Below, in pieces: positions 46,001 to 54,033 of a DNA stretch of 64,000 nucleotides; positions within the stretch are counted from its first letter, which is position 1, and each line of letters starts with the position of its first letter. The position numbers and the translations under genes are program-made. The stretch covers positions 1-64,000 of the forward strand of contig DATFYX010000072.1 of NCBI GenBank assembly GCA_035314825.1, read 5' to 3'. The DNA is from Candidatus Eremiobacteraceae bacterium (GTDB lineage: Bacteria > Vulcanimicrobiota > Vulcanimicrobiia > Eremiobacterales > Eremiobacteraceae). The notes under the pieces were generated by a model. That model made no database searches and was not told the DNA's origin. It was given only the letters and a program-made list of their open reading frames with translations.

Positions 46001-46028
46001 ATTATATACCCGGATACCCGGGGACCAA
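46001..46028 (-). promoter_or_regulatory. Possible recQ promoter
   Basis: On the minus strand a perfect TATAAT (plus 46001-46006) lies 16 bp downstream of TTGGTC (plus 46023-46028). Only the TTG of the -35 matches consensus. Transcription would reach recQ after about 120 nt. The site overlaps the tandem ATACCCGG repeat in the recQ/sigma-factor divergent region. Confidence 0.4.
46006..46021. repeat. Tandem ATACCCGG repeat in divergent promoter region
   Basis: ATACCCGG occurs twice in tandem (46006-46013 and 46014-46021) between divergently read recQ and the ECF sigma gene. It overlaps the candidate recQ -10 and could be an operator or part of a sigma-specific promoter. No other copy was searched for. 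Confidence 0.45.
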
Positions 46029-46071
46029 AACTACTGTTTCAACAGCCGGCGCGGGACGTCCCGGCCCGTAG

Positions 46072-46689
46072 GTGAACCGCGGGCATGCCAGCGGCATATC
46101 GTCTAGTGTGGCCGCCTCAACAATACCATATGTGTCAAGGGAAATCGCGGAGAACGTGGACCAAGAACTCGTCCGGCGCTTGGCCGCTGACGACGCAGCG
46201 GCGCTCGAAGAAGTCTATCAGCGCTACGCGCCGAGGTGCAAGGGGATAGCGTTTCGCCTTCTGCGCGATGACGCGCGCGCCGAGGACGCCGTCCAGGAGG
46301 CGTTCCTCGCCCTCTGGCGCCATCGCCAGGGCTTGGTCGTCAGGACCGGAGGGATCAGCCCATGGCTGTACACGGTGACCCGCAACGCGGCGCTGGCGAT
46401 CATGCGTTCCGAGTCGCGCCGAACCGCGCGCGAGGAGCGCGTTGAGGCTCCCGATCAGGCGCCGGATCCGCTCGCGGACGTCGTCTCCGCCGAGGACGCG
46501 CGCGGGGTGCGCGCCGCGCTCGCCGAGCTGCCGCCCGAACAGCGGACAGTGATCTCATGCGCGTACTTCGGGGCGATGACGCTTGCGCAGATCGCGCAGC
46601 GGACGGGCGCCCCCTTGGGAACCGTGAAGCGCCGCGCGCAGCTCGGTTTGTCGCGCCTGGGCCGAGCACTGAGGCCGCAAGCATCATGA
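46072..46689 (+). CDS. ECF-type RNA polymerase sigma factor
   Basis: The 205-aa product has sigma region 2 (LVRRLAADDAAALEEVYQRY; AEDAVQEAFLALWRH) and region 4 (ALAELPPEQRTVISCAYFGA; TLAQIAQRTGAPLGTVKRRA), with nothing between them but a short linker, so it is an extracytoplasmic-function sigma. The start is uncertain: GTG codons at 46072, 46132 and 46156 are all in frame, and the last two fit the usual ECF N-terminus better. The longest form is listed. Its stop overlaps the anti-sigma start by 4 nt, so the two are translationally coupled. The regulon is unknown. Confidence 0.9.
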   Translation: MNRGHASGISSSVAASTIPYVSREIAENVDQELVRRLAADDAAALEEVYQRYAPRCKGIAFRLLRDDARAEDAVQEAFLALWRHRQGLVVRTGGISPWLYTVTRNAALAIMRSESRRTAREERVEAPDQAPDPLADVVSAEDARGVRAALAELPPEQRTVISCAYFGAMTLAQIAQRTGAPLGTVKRRAQLGLSRLGRALRPQAS

Positions 46690-47321
46690 TCCAGCACCCA
46701 CACGATCAGATAGAAGCATTTGCGCTGGGCAGCCTCGATGAGGACGATCAGCGCACCGTCTTGGAACATGCGGATGCCTGCCCGACCTGCGCCGTCCTGC
46801 TGGCCGATGCGATGGCCGGCGTCGGCGCGCTCGCCACGCTCGAATCGCCCCGGCCGGTGGACCGCGCGCTTGCGCGTCCGCTGGCTGCGCCGGTCGCGAG
46901 GCGGCGGATCGGCGCGCCGGCGTGGGTCGCCACCGCTGCGCTCGCGGCCTGTCTTGCGCTGCTGTTCTGGAACGTGCGGCTGCGCGACGACGCGCTCACC
47001 GTGCCGGTCGGCGCGCTCGTCCACAGCCACTTCGTCCACCATCCGATGGCCGGCGGCCCGCAAAGCGCCGGCAGCGCCAAGGTCTTGCAAGCGCCGGACG
47101 GTCATTGGATCTACGTCGTCGCCGACGGGCTGACGCCGCACGGCCGTTACGCGTTGTGGGAGACGCGCAGCGGTGCGACGCAAAAGGTCGCCGAGCTGAC
47201 GGCCGATGACCGTGGGCAGGCTGCTCGCTATGTCGAACAGCCGCAGGGCGCGATCGAGGCAGTCGTCCTCTCGCCCGGCGACAAGCCGTTTACGGACGCG
47301 GGCGCACTTCGCTGGCCATGA
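46686..47321 (+). CDS. Membrane anti-sigma factor, RskA-like with ZAS motif
   Basis: The 211-aa product starts at ATG 46686 inside the sigma stop. The N-terminus has the zinc anti-sigma motif H-x3-C-x2-C (H28, C32, C35 in HADACPTC). A single membrane segment at about 77-96 is followed by a periplasmic domain resembling the RskA C-terminal domain (WIYVVADGLTPHGRYALWETRSG; VVLSPGDKPF). It would hold the sigma factor at the membrane until a signal, possibly proteolysis, releases it. A longer in-frame start overlapping the sigma gene is shadow sequence. Confidence 0.87.
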   Translation: MIQHPHDQIEAFALGSLDEDDQRTVLEHADACPTCAVLLADAMAGVGALATLESPRPVDRALARPLAAPVARRRIGAPAWVATAALAACLALLFWNVRLRDDALTVPVGALVHSHFVHHPMAGGPQSAGSAKVLQAPDGHWIYVVADGLTPHGRYALWETRSGATQKVAELTADDRGQAARYVEQPQGAIEAVVLSPGDKPFTDAGALRWP

Positions 47322-47362
47322 CGGTCTAGGAATGCGCGAACAGCCGAACGAAAGCGGCTGAT

Positions 47363-49030
47363 GTGCCCGACACCGCCTCTCCCGCACCCCTGACGCTGTA
47401 TCGCAAACATCGTCCCGCGGCCTTCGACGAACTCGTCGGGCAGCCGGCCGTGGTACAGGGCCTGACCGCCGCGGTCAAATCCGGCCGCGTCGCGCACGCC
47501 TATCTGTTCTCGGGTCCGCGGGGCACCGGCAAGACCTCGGCCGCGCGCATCCTCGCCAAGTGTCTCAATTGCCTGACCAACGGCCCGCGGCCGGACCCGT
47601 GCGGAGTCTGCGAAGCCTGCACCTCGATCGCGGCTGGAACGGCCTTTGACGTCGTCGAGATCGACGCTGCCAGCAATCGCGGCATCAACGAGATCCGCGA
47701 GCTTCGGGACCGCGTCCAGTTCGCGCCTTCGCAGTTCCGCAAGAAGGTCTACATCATCGACGAGGTCCACATGCTGACCTCCGAAGCGTTCAACGCGCTG
47801 CTCAAGACGTTGGAGGAACCGCCGGAGTACGTCGTCTTCGTGCTGGCGACGACCGAACTGCATCGCGTTCCGGCGACGATTCTTTCGCGCTGCCAGCGCT
47901 ACGAGTTCCGGCGCATGACCCCGCCGGTCATCGCCGCGCGCCTCCAAGAGGTCGCCAAGCGCGAAAAGATCGCGCTCGACGAGATCGCGGCGCGACGCAT
48001 CGCCCACCTCGCAGACGGCGCGCTGCGCGATGCGCTTGTCATGCTCGAGCAGGCGCGCGGTTTCGCCGGTGGACAGGCGATCGACGCTCGCGTGCTCGAT
48101 GCGGCCTTCGGCGAGTCGCACAAAGACGTCATCGACCGGCTGGTGGACGCGATCATCGCTTCCGACGCCGCGGCGGCGCTGCAGACGATCGCCGATGCGA
48201 GCGCCCAGGGGGTGGACCCGGGCTGGCTTTCCAGAGAGCTGCTGCATTGGTTCAGATTGGCGCTCTTGGCCCGCACTAGCCGCGAGGTGCTCGAACAAGA
48301 AGCCCCGCCGGATGAAGCGCAGGCGGTGGCCGCGCGCGCGCAGGAGCTGACCAAGACCAGGATCATGACCGCGTTGCGCGTGCTCTCGGATACAGTCGCA
48401 CAACGCTGGTCGACGCAGCCGCGCATCGATCTGGAACTCGCGCTCGCGCGCATCATCATGCCGGCCGACGAGATGACGCTGCAAAGCCTCTCCGACCGCC
48501 TGCGCGCGCTCGAGGAGCGCGCCGGGGGTGCCGGACCCGCACCGGGCGGCGCTCCCGCGCCCGCTGGTGCGGCTCGTAAACCGCGTGCGGCGGCAACCGC
48601 GTCAAAAGCGCTTGAAAACGAAGCGCAGGCGCCGCCGCTCTCTTCGGCGCCCGCGTCTGCGGCCGTCGCCTCGGCGCCGGCAGCGACCGGTTCGCTCACG
48701 CCCACTCGGCTCGCGGCGATGTGGCATCTGGTCATGACCGCGGTGCGTGAAAGGTCGAACACCGTCTTCGCATACCTGCAGCACGCGGCCGTCGCGGACG
48801 CGAACGACGAAACCGTCACGCTGTCCGTGACGAAGAAGCATTTCCTCGAAAGCCTCAGCGACCCGCCGACGAGCGCGCTGATCGCGAGCGCGATCGAACA
48901 CGTCAGCGGGATACGGCCGCGCATCGCGCTGGTGCTGGGCAGCGCTCCGGCGCGCCAAGCGCAGCAAAAAGCCGAGAGCAGCACGGGCTTCGCGCTCGCT
49001 GAATCCGTCCTCGGCGGAGAACTGATCTAG
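47363..49030 (+). CDS. dnaX: DNA polymerase III subunit gamma/tau
   Basis: DnaX is the clamp-loader ATPase. The 555-aa product starts with GTG and reads LYRKHRPAAFDELVGQPAVV. It has Walker A GPRGTGKTSAARILAK, the four-Cys zinc module (CLNC...CGVCEAC), DEVHML, and the sensor LSRCQRYEFRRM. After about residue 375 comes an Ala/Pro-rich linker and a C-terminal domain (LAAMWHLVMTAVRERSNTVFAYLQHA) of the tau type. It heads the operon dnaX-ybaB-recR, a widely conserved trio. I saw no slippery A-run or frameshift hairpin for making a separate gamma form. Confidence 0.96.
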   Translation: MPDTASPAPLTLYRKHRPAAFDELVGQPAVVQGLTAAVKSGRVAHAYLFSGPRGTGKTSAARILAKCLNCLTNGPRPDPCGVCEACTSIAAGTAFDVVEIDAASNRGINEIRELRDRVQFAPSQFRKKVYIIDEVHMLTSEAFNALLKTLEEPPEYVVFVLATTELHRVPATILSRCQRYEFRRMTPPVIAARLQEVAKREKIALDEIAARRIAHLADGALRDALVMLEQARGFAGGQAIDARVLDAAFGESHKDVIDRLVDAIIASDAAAALQTIADASAQGVDPGWLSRELLHWFRLALLARTSREVLEQEAPPDEAQAVAARAQELTKTRIMTALRVLSDTVAQRWSTQPRIDLELALARIIMPADEMTLQSLSDRLRALEERAGGAGPAPGGAPAPAGAARKPRAAATASKALENEAQAPPLSSAPASAAVASAPAATGSLTPTRLAAMWHLVMTAVRERSNTVFAYLQHAAVADANDETVTLSVTKKHFLESLSDPPTSALIASAIEHVSGIRPRIALVLGSAPARQAQQKAESSTGFALAESVLGGELI

Positions 49031-49031
49031 C

Positions 49032-49334
49032 ATGAACCCCAATCTGCTCAAACAGGCGCGCCAGCTGCAGCAGCAGCTCGCCAAGATCCAAGAAGAGCTC
49101 GGCAACGAGACCGTCACCGGCAGCGCCGGCTCGGGCGCGGTGCTCGTGACGTTGGACGGCCACGGCCAGCTGCGCAGCGTGAAGATCGACAAGGCGGCGG
49201 TCGATCCGCAGGACGTGGAGACGCTCGAAGACCTGGTCGGCATCGCGTTCAAAGACGCGCAGGCCAAAGTGAGCGAGCTCTCGCGCACCCGCATGGGCCC
49301 GCTGGCCGGCGGCCTGGGCATTCCCGGGTTCTGA
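49032..49334 (+). CDS. YbaB/EbfC family nucleoid-associated protein
   Basis: The 100-aa product starts one nt after the dnaX stop. It begins MNPNLLKQARQLQQQLAKIQ, a helical N-terminus, then the conserved beta-sheet VTGSAGSGAVLVTLDGHGQL and KVSELSRTRMGPLAGGLGIPGF. This is the YbaB/EbfC family of small dimeric DNA-binding proteins, which is almost always between dnaX and recR. Role in nucleoid structure or RecR-linked repair follows from the family and context. Confidence 0.95.
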   Translation: MNPNLLKQARQLQQQLAKIQEELGNETVTGSAGSGAVLVTLDGHGQLRSVKIDKAAVDPQDVETLEDLVGIAFKDAQAKVSELSRTRMGPLAGGLGIPGF

Positions 49335-49344
49335 CCCCACGGCA

Positions 49345-49944
49345 TTGGATCATCTCGCTGGACCGCTCTCCACGCTGATCGGTGAGCTTGAGAAGCTTCC
49401 GACCGTCGGTCCGAAGACCGCGGCGCGCTTGGCGTTCTACCTGTTATCGTCGAGCCGGCAAGACGCGCAAGCCTTGGCGGACGCGATCGTCGCGGTCAAG
49501 GACAAGGTCAAGTTCTGCAAGCGCTGTTTCAGCTTGACCGAGAGCGACGAGTGCTCGATCTGCGCCGACCCGCGGCGCGATACGTCGCTTATATGCGTCG
49601 TCGGCGAGGCCAAGGACGTCTATGCGGTCGAGCGCGCGATGACGTTCAACGGCCGCTATCACGTGCTGGGCGGACTCATCTCGCCGATGGAGGGCATCGG
49701 CGTCGGACAACTCCACGTCAAGGAACTGCTCGACCGGCTCGGCCCCGAAGGCGTCAAGGAAGTCATCATTGCGACCAATCCTAACGCCGAAGGAGAGTCC
49801 ACGGCGCTGTATCTGCATAGGCTCATCGAGCCCGCAGGCGTCAAGGTGACACGCCTGGCGTACGGGTTGCCGATCGGCGGCGAACTGGATTATGCGGATG
49901 AGACGACCTTAGCGCGCGCGCTGGAGGGACGCCGCACGCTCTAG
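49345..49944 (+). CDS. recR: Recombination mediator RecR
   Basis: RecR forms a ring clamp on DNA and, with RecF and RecO, loads RecA at gaps. The 199-aa product starts at TTG 49345 and has the helix-hairpin-helix LEKLPTVGPKTAARLAFYLL, the zinc finger CKRCFSLTESDECSIC, the TOPRIM domain ICVVGEAKDVYAVERA, and the C-terminal Walker-like ATNPNAEGESTALYL with TRLAYGLPIGGELDYADE. Length is exactly standard. The partner RecF is at 7.2 kb. Confidence 0.97.
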   Translation: MDHLAGPLSTLIGELEKLPTVGPKTAARLAFYLLSSSRQDAQALADAIVAVKDKVKFCKRCFSLTESDECSICADPRRDTSLICVVGEAKDVYAVERAMTFNGRYHVLGGLISPMEGIGVGQLHVKELLDRLGPEGVKEVIIATNPNAEGESTALYLHRLIEPAGVKVTRLAYGLPIGGELDYADETTLARALEGRRTL

Positions 49945-49967
49945 GCTCAGCTCGGCAGGGCGCTATC

Positions 49968-50999
49968 TTATGACGATGGCTTCTTGCGCAGGCGTTCGAT
50001 GAAATCGACCGCGACGTTCTTCGCCCGTTCGACCGCCTCGCGATAGAGCGCGCCGATCTTCTCGGGCGCCATCCGGTTGCCGGTCTCGTAGTAGAAGGTA
50101 GCCGCCTGGCCGATGACCAGCGTCCCCGCGTACGCGATGCCCGCTTTGATGACCGGCCCGGCGAACGGGATGAAGCCAGACGCCTCGCGCGCCAACGCTC
50201 GCCAGCCGTACCCGCCGCCGATGACCGGCATAAGCTCGGCGATGCGCGCGAACTCCGCTTTCTTGCCGAACGCCGCCGCGATGCGCAGCAGCATGTTGAC
50301 CTGCATGCCCGTGATCACGATCGTGTCCCCGGCCGAAGCGATGCTGCCGAGGAGCAGTCCCAACACGGGGATGTGGTCGACGAGCGCGGATGCGCCGGCC
50401 ACCTGAAGGCTTTGCAGCGCGCAGTCGACGGTGATCTTGGCCGCGACGCTCGGCCGGAAGATCGGCAGCTTGGCGGCGAGCGAGATCTCGACGTCGCGGC
50501 ATGCGGTGACGATATCGGGGAGCACGTGTCTGCCGAGTTCGAGCGCGTCGAGCGCGCTGACGTAGTAGCGAGCCGGCCTGCCCGGAGCGGGCTTGTGCGC
50601 AGGCGATCCGGTCGTCCGGCTTTGAGGCGCCCCCGCGCCCAGCAGCGGCCGGTCGATGACGAACACCGGCAGCGACGAGGACTCGAAATGTGCGAGCGCC
50701 TCTTCGGGCACGCTGCCGCTGCTCGGGCAGAACACGATCGCCCGGCTCGCACTGTCGGCGACCATCCAGCCGGGCGCCTCGTCGAGCGGCGCAAGCACCG
50801 AACCGCGTGCCGTCCGTTCTGGATCCAAGACGTCGGCCAGCTCGCCCGCCCCGTCGCCGGCAAGCAGCAGCCGCACCGGGCGGGCCGCCTGCGCATCGAG
50901 CACGCTGAGGTTGATGCGGTCGCGGAACTGGCTCACCCAGGCGGCGAGTTGGGCGCCGGGCGTGTCCGAACCGGGGATCGCGGGGACGTCGGAAGGCAT
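49968..50999 (-). CDS. DUF697-like membrane-associated protein
   Basis: The 343-aa product (ATG 50999) has no signal peptide. The N-terminal half is a poorly conserved alpha/beta segment (PVRLLLAGDGAGELADVLD; AIVFCPSSGSVPEEALAHF), without a readable P-loop. The C-terminal half (about 180-335) resembles DUF697: paired hydrophobic helices (ALVDHIPVLGLLLGSIASAGDT; GYGWRALAREASGFIPFAGP; AGIAYAGTLVIGQAATFYYE). DUF697 is often joined to a GTPase, and this N-terminus may be a decayed GTPase-like domain. A longer TTG start at 51041 lies in the T-run of a terminator and is rejected. Function unknown. Confidence 0.72.
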   Translation of the reverse strand: MPSDVPAIPGSDTPGAQLAAWVSQFRDRINLSVLDAQAARPVRLLLAGDGAGELADVLDPERTARGSVLAPLDEAPGWMVADSASRAIVFCPSSGSVPEEALAHFESSSLPVFVIDRPLLGAGAPQSRTTGSPAHKPAPGRPARYYVSALDALELGRHVLPDIVTACRDVEISLAAKLPIFRPSVAAKITVDCALQSLQVAGASALVDHIPVLGLLLGSIASAGDTIVITGMQVNMLLRIAAAFGKKAEFARIAELMPVIGGGYGWRALAREASGFIPFAGPVIKAGIAYAGTLVIGQAATFYYETGNRMAPEKIGALYREAVERAKNVAVDFIERLRKKPSS

Positions 51000-51037
51000 A
51001 CGCGTATCTACCGTACCCACGACGGCGCGACCTTGTG

Positions 51038-51073
51038 ACAAAAGAAAAGCCCCGGCCTCAAGAGGCCGGGGCT
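51038..51073 (-). terminator. Strong Rho-independent terminator of the M48 peptidase gene
   Basis: AGCCCCGGCCTC and GAGGCCGGGGCT form a perfect 12-bp stem with a 2-nt loop at 51048-51073. On the minus strand it is followed by TTTCTTTTG. It lies 20 nt after the stop of the peptidase gene and ends that transcript before the DUF697-like gene, which therefore needs its own promoter. Confidence 0.9.
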
Positions 51074-51092
51074 ACGAGATCGGTGCTCGCAC

Positions 51093-53066
51093 CTACTCCG
51101 TCGGTTTTTCCGCGTACCCCTCGTACCATAGACCGAGGGTCACTTCAAGCGACTCGGGCGCGAACTGCTTCGACAAGGCGAGGTCGATGAACGCCTTGTT
51201 CGCCTGGCGCTGCTCGTTGATGACGTTGGTGACCGGCACGCGCTCTTCGGCGGCGAGCCACGATGCGACGGCGACGTCGCCGGCCGACATGCCGAGCTGC
51301 TGCGTCTGGTTGAAGGTGGGCGCGTCGATGCCTAAGCGCGCGTGGATGGCCTGCGCGAAGCTGTCGTAGCGCACCTCCGGGTAGGAAGTGCCCAGCATCG
51401 TGATCTGCGCCTGTTCCTGGCGCGACTGAGCAGCGAAGTACAGCGCATGCGCCTTCTCGGAGGCATCGGCCGCGACGTCGAGCTGGGCGATCGCCGCCGC
51501 CGCCAGCGGTTTGAGCTCTGCCGCGGTGCTCGGCGAGATGTCGCCGCCGAAGTCGAGCTGGGCGCGCGAGAGCTTCTTGAAATACGCATCCAGCGCGGGC
51601 ACGCCTTGCCATGCGAGCGCCGTCGCCCCGCGGCTCGCGGTGACCGCGGTGAGCGAGTCGTTGGACGACTGGTTGAGCTGCGCGATCAGACTATTGTAGT
51701 AGGGGAAGTTGCGCAGCGCCTCGCCGGTCGGCGCGGTCTGGTGCAAGGGCGCGTCCATCTCGTTGAGCGTGCTGACGATGTCCCTCGACAGATCCGAAGC
51801 GTTCTGCGTGATGTACTCGCCCTTGGCGAGGACAAGATCGATATCTTTGCCCATGTGCTCGAGGTCGAACAGCACGCCTTCAAGCCGGCTGCCCGGACGG
51901 ATATCGATGCCCGACAGATCGGGGATCTCGTAGGACAGCTCTTCGAGCCGCTGGTCGTAGTTGTGCAGATCGATGCGCTCCAGCCGCGCACGCTCGAGAA
52001 TCGCTTGTTGGTTGTTGTGCACGTTGATCTGAGCGTTGCCGATGGCAGCGCGCAGCGGGTCAAGATTCTTCGTGAGCAGAGGCTTGGGCGGCACGTCCGC
52101 GGCCATCATCGCCAGTTCGTGCTGCGCCGCAGCGGTGCCGGCTTCGGTCTGATGGTTCTTGGCGACCTGGGTCAACGCGCTCTGGCTCTGATCGAAGCTG
52201 CCCAACGCCAATTCGTCCTGGCCCTTGTTCAGCAGCGCGAGGTCGTTGTTCGGATCGGCTTTGAGCACGTCATTGAACTTGCCCAGCGAATAGGCGTAGC
52301 GGCCTTCGCCCTCGTCGTGGATCGCCTCAGCGAGCGTCTGTTGCGTGTCGCTCTTCGCGAGCTGCGGATAGCCTTGGAGATGCGCGACGCGTGCTTCCGA
52401 CTCGGGATGATCCTCGAAATACTTGTTGAGGACGTCGGTGTCCCCGCCCTCTTCCTTGCCGAGCCTATCCATGAACGACACCATCGCGTTCGGATCGTAA
52501 CCGGCGCGGCTCATGAGCATGAGGCCGTATTGGTCGGCCTGCAGCTCGTCTTGACGCGAGATCTTCTCGATCGCGGCTTCGCCGATCAGCCCCCCGAAGC
52601 GATACGCGACCACCGAGAAGATCGAGAGGATGCCGACCAGCAGGTTGATCGCCTGCGCCTTCGCGGGCAGCGTGACGACGTGGCGGCGCTCGACGTGGCC
52701 CATCTCGTGGCCCATGACGCCGGCGAGTTCGTCGTCGGAGTTGACGAAGTTGAGCAGTCCGAAGTTGACGTAGATGAAGCCGCCGGGCAGCGAGAACGCG
52801 TTGATGTCATCGGTGTCGATGATCTTGAACGTGTAGTCGATATCGGGCCGGGCGCGCTCGCGCTTGAGGTTGTCCGCGATCGTCTGGACCCAGTTGTTGA
52901 GCACCGGATCGTTGACGATGGCGTTCTCGGCGTCGATATGCTTGACTTCGTCCTGGCCTTGCCGGATCTCGGCCTGCGTCGAAACCGCGGCCGCCGGGAG
53001 GGGGACGCTCGTCAGCGACAGGACCGCCAGCATTGTGCCGGCAAAGGCGCGCTTCCAAATCTTCAT
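51093..53066 (-). CDS. M48-family zinc metallopeptidase, BepA-like, with long C-terminal region
   Basis: The 657-aa protein has a signal peptide (about 1-27). The peptidase domain has HEMGH at 120-124, the third zinc ligand E174 (in DELQADQYG), and FSLPGGFIYV upstream, as in BepA/Oma1 proteases. TPR-like helices follow (about 260-330; GRYAYSLGKFNDVLKADPNN). The remaining 320 residues are mostly helical, with no known domain. BepA handles mis-assembled outer-membrane proteins such as LptD, which fits the BamA/LPS machinery encoded here. Start ATG 53066 follows a GGAG ribosome-binding site. It is divergent from minC. Confidence 0.9.
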   Translation of the reverse strand: MKIWKRAFAGTMLAVLSLTSVPLPAAAVSTQAEIRQGQDEVKHIDAENAIVNDPVLNNWVQTIADNLKRERARPDIDYTFKIIDTDDINAFSLPGGFIYVNFGLLNFVNSDDELAGVMGHEMGHVERRHVVTLPAKAQAINLLVGILSIFSVVAYRFGGLIGEAAIEKISRQDELQADQYGLMLMSRAGYDPNAMVSFMDRLGKEEGGDTDVLNKYFEDHPESEARVAHLQGYPQLAKSDTQQTLAEAIHDEGEGRYAYSLGKFNDVLKADPNNDLALLNKGQDELALGSFDQSQSALTQVAKNHQTEAGTAAAQHELAMMAADVPPKPLLTKNLDPLRAAIGNAQINVHNNQQAILERARLERIDLHNYDQRLEELSYEIPDLSGIDIRPGSRLEGVLFDLEHMGKDIDLVLAKGEYITQNASDLSRDIVSTLNEMDAPLHQTAPTGEALRNFPYYNSLIAQLNQSSNDSLTAVTASRGATALAWQGVPALDAYFKKLSRAQLDFGGDISPSTAAELKPLAAAAIAQLDVAADASEKAHALYFAAQSRQEQAQITMLGTSYPEVRYDSFAQAIHARLGIDAPTFNQTQQLGMSAGDVAVASWLAAEERVPVTNVINEQRQANKAFIDLALSKQFAPESLEVTLGLWYEGYAEKPTE

Positions 53067-53291
53067 GGACTAAGCTCCGTAAGAGGGGTACGCTACTTTG
53101 CGACGGGCCGCGGTCGGGCACCTTCGGGCCGACGCGTCCGACCGCGGCGCGCCGTCCACAAAGCGTTCACAGTCCCTTCACAGTGTTGTCCACAAGGGAA
53201 TCGCATCGTGCCAAGTAACGTAGAGCCGCAAGCGGCTCGGGACGCTTTTCAGGTTGGCCGGAGCGGCATTATCCGGCCGGAGTGACGGCTT
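53067..53291. promoter_or_regulatory. Divergent region between M48 peptidase and min operon
   Basis: This 225-bp gap must hold promoters for both directions. It contains TTCACAGT twice (53166-53173 and 53177-53184, 11 bp apart, one helical turn) directly followed by TTGTCCACA (53186-53194), a one-mismatch DnaA box. I could not assign -35/-10 elements. Confidence 0.5.
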
Positions 53292-54029
53292 TTGCAGATC
53301 AAGGGCACGAAATCGGGGTTGCTGCTGCACCTCAACGAGCGGCCGCTTTCGGCCGCCGTGTCGCAGTTGCGCGACCGCTTGCTCGCCCAACCCGGTTTCT
53401 ACCAGGGAAGCCGCGCCGTGCTCATGCTCGGTTCGCTGCCGGCCGAAAGCGCCGAGCTTGCGGCCATCATCGCTACCCTTGAGCAGTTCGGAATCGTCGC
53501 CGACGGCGCCGTGTGCGACACGGACGAGGTGGCCCGGCTGGCCAAATCGGCGGGCTTGCGGTTGGTGGGTGCGAGCATAGCGGCGTCGCCACGTGCGCGC
53601 GACGACCGCACCGAGCACAAGGCCAGCGAGCGCGGCTCGGCCGAACGCGCGTCGAAAAAGGCCCGCAACGGCCAGGCCACCGAGGCCGGCGAGACGCTGT
53701 ATCATAAAGGCACCGTGCGCTCGGGGCAAAACATATCGTCGCGCGGCAATATCGTGATCATCGGCGACGTCAACGCGGGCGGCGAGCTCGTCGCCGCGGG
53801 CGACATCGTCGTGTGGGGCGCGTTGCGCGGCATGGCGCATGCCGGTGCGGAAGGCGACGAAACCGCAAAGGTCTTCGCCTTGCGCCTCGAACCGATGCAA
53901 CTGCGCATCGCGACCAAGGTGGCGGTCGCGCCGGACGAACGGCGCAAGAAGTCCGCGTCGCCGGAGATCGCCCGGCTGCGCGAGGGCGGCATCGTGACCG
54001 AGGCCGCGCTGGAGCCGGGGAGGGGATAG
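53292..54029 (+). CDS. minC: Septum site-determining protein MinC
   Basis: MinC inhibits FtsZ ring formation away from mid-cell. The 245-aa product starts with TTG. The N-terminal domain is at about 1-95 (LLLHLNERPLSAAVSQLRDRL), a charged linker at 98-130, and the C-terminal beta-helix (VRSGQNISSRGNIVIIGDVNAGGELVAAGDIVVWGALRGMAHAG) carries the RSGQ motif and the G-D-VN-GGE signature for MinD binding. The last 30 residues are a basic extension. It heads minC-minD-minD-minE-rodA. Confidence 0.94.
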   Translation: MQIKGTKSGLLLHLNERPLSAAVSQLRDRLLAQPGFYQGSRAVLMLGSLPAESAELAAIIATLEQFGIVADGAVCDTDEVARLAKSAGLRLVGASIAASPRARDDRTEHKASERGSAERASKKARNGQATEAGETLYHKGTVRSGQNISSRGNIVIIGDVNAGGELVAAGDIVVWGALRGMAHAGAEGDETAKVFALRLEPMQLRIATKVAVAPDERRKKSASPEIARLREGGIVTEAALEPGRG

Positions 54030-54033
54030 GGGA

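Noticed and set aside
47322-47362. Possible tRNA-Ser or 4.5S RNA gene beside dnaX, a common location
   Set aside because: The gap is only 41 nt and holds no such structure.
47363-49030. Programmed frameshift in dnaX giving a separate gamma subunit
   Set aside because: I saw no A-rich slippery heptamer plus hairpin as in E. coli.
51342-53285. Rightward open frame of 647 codons antisense to the M48 peptidase
   Set aside because: It mirrors the peptidase coding strand; its protein is full of Arg/Leu/Val shadow composition with no domain, while the opposite strand has a signal peptide and HEMGH.
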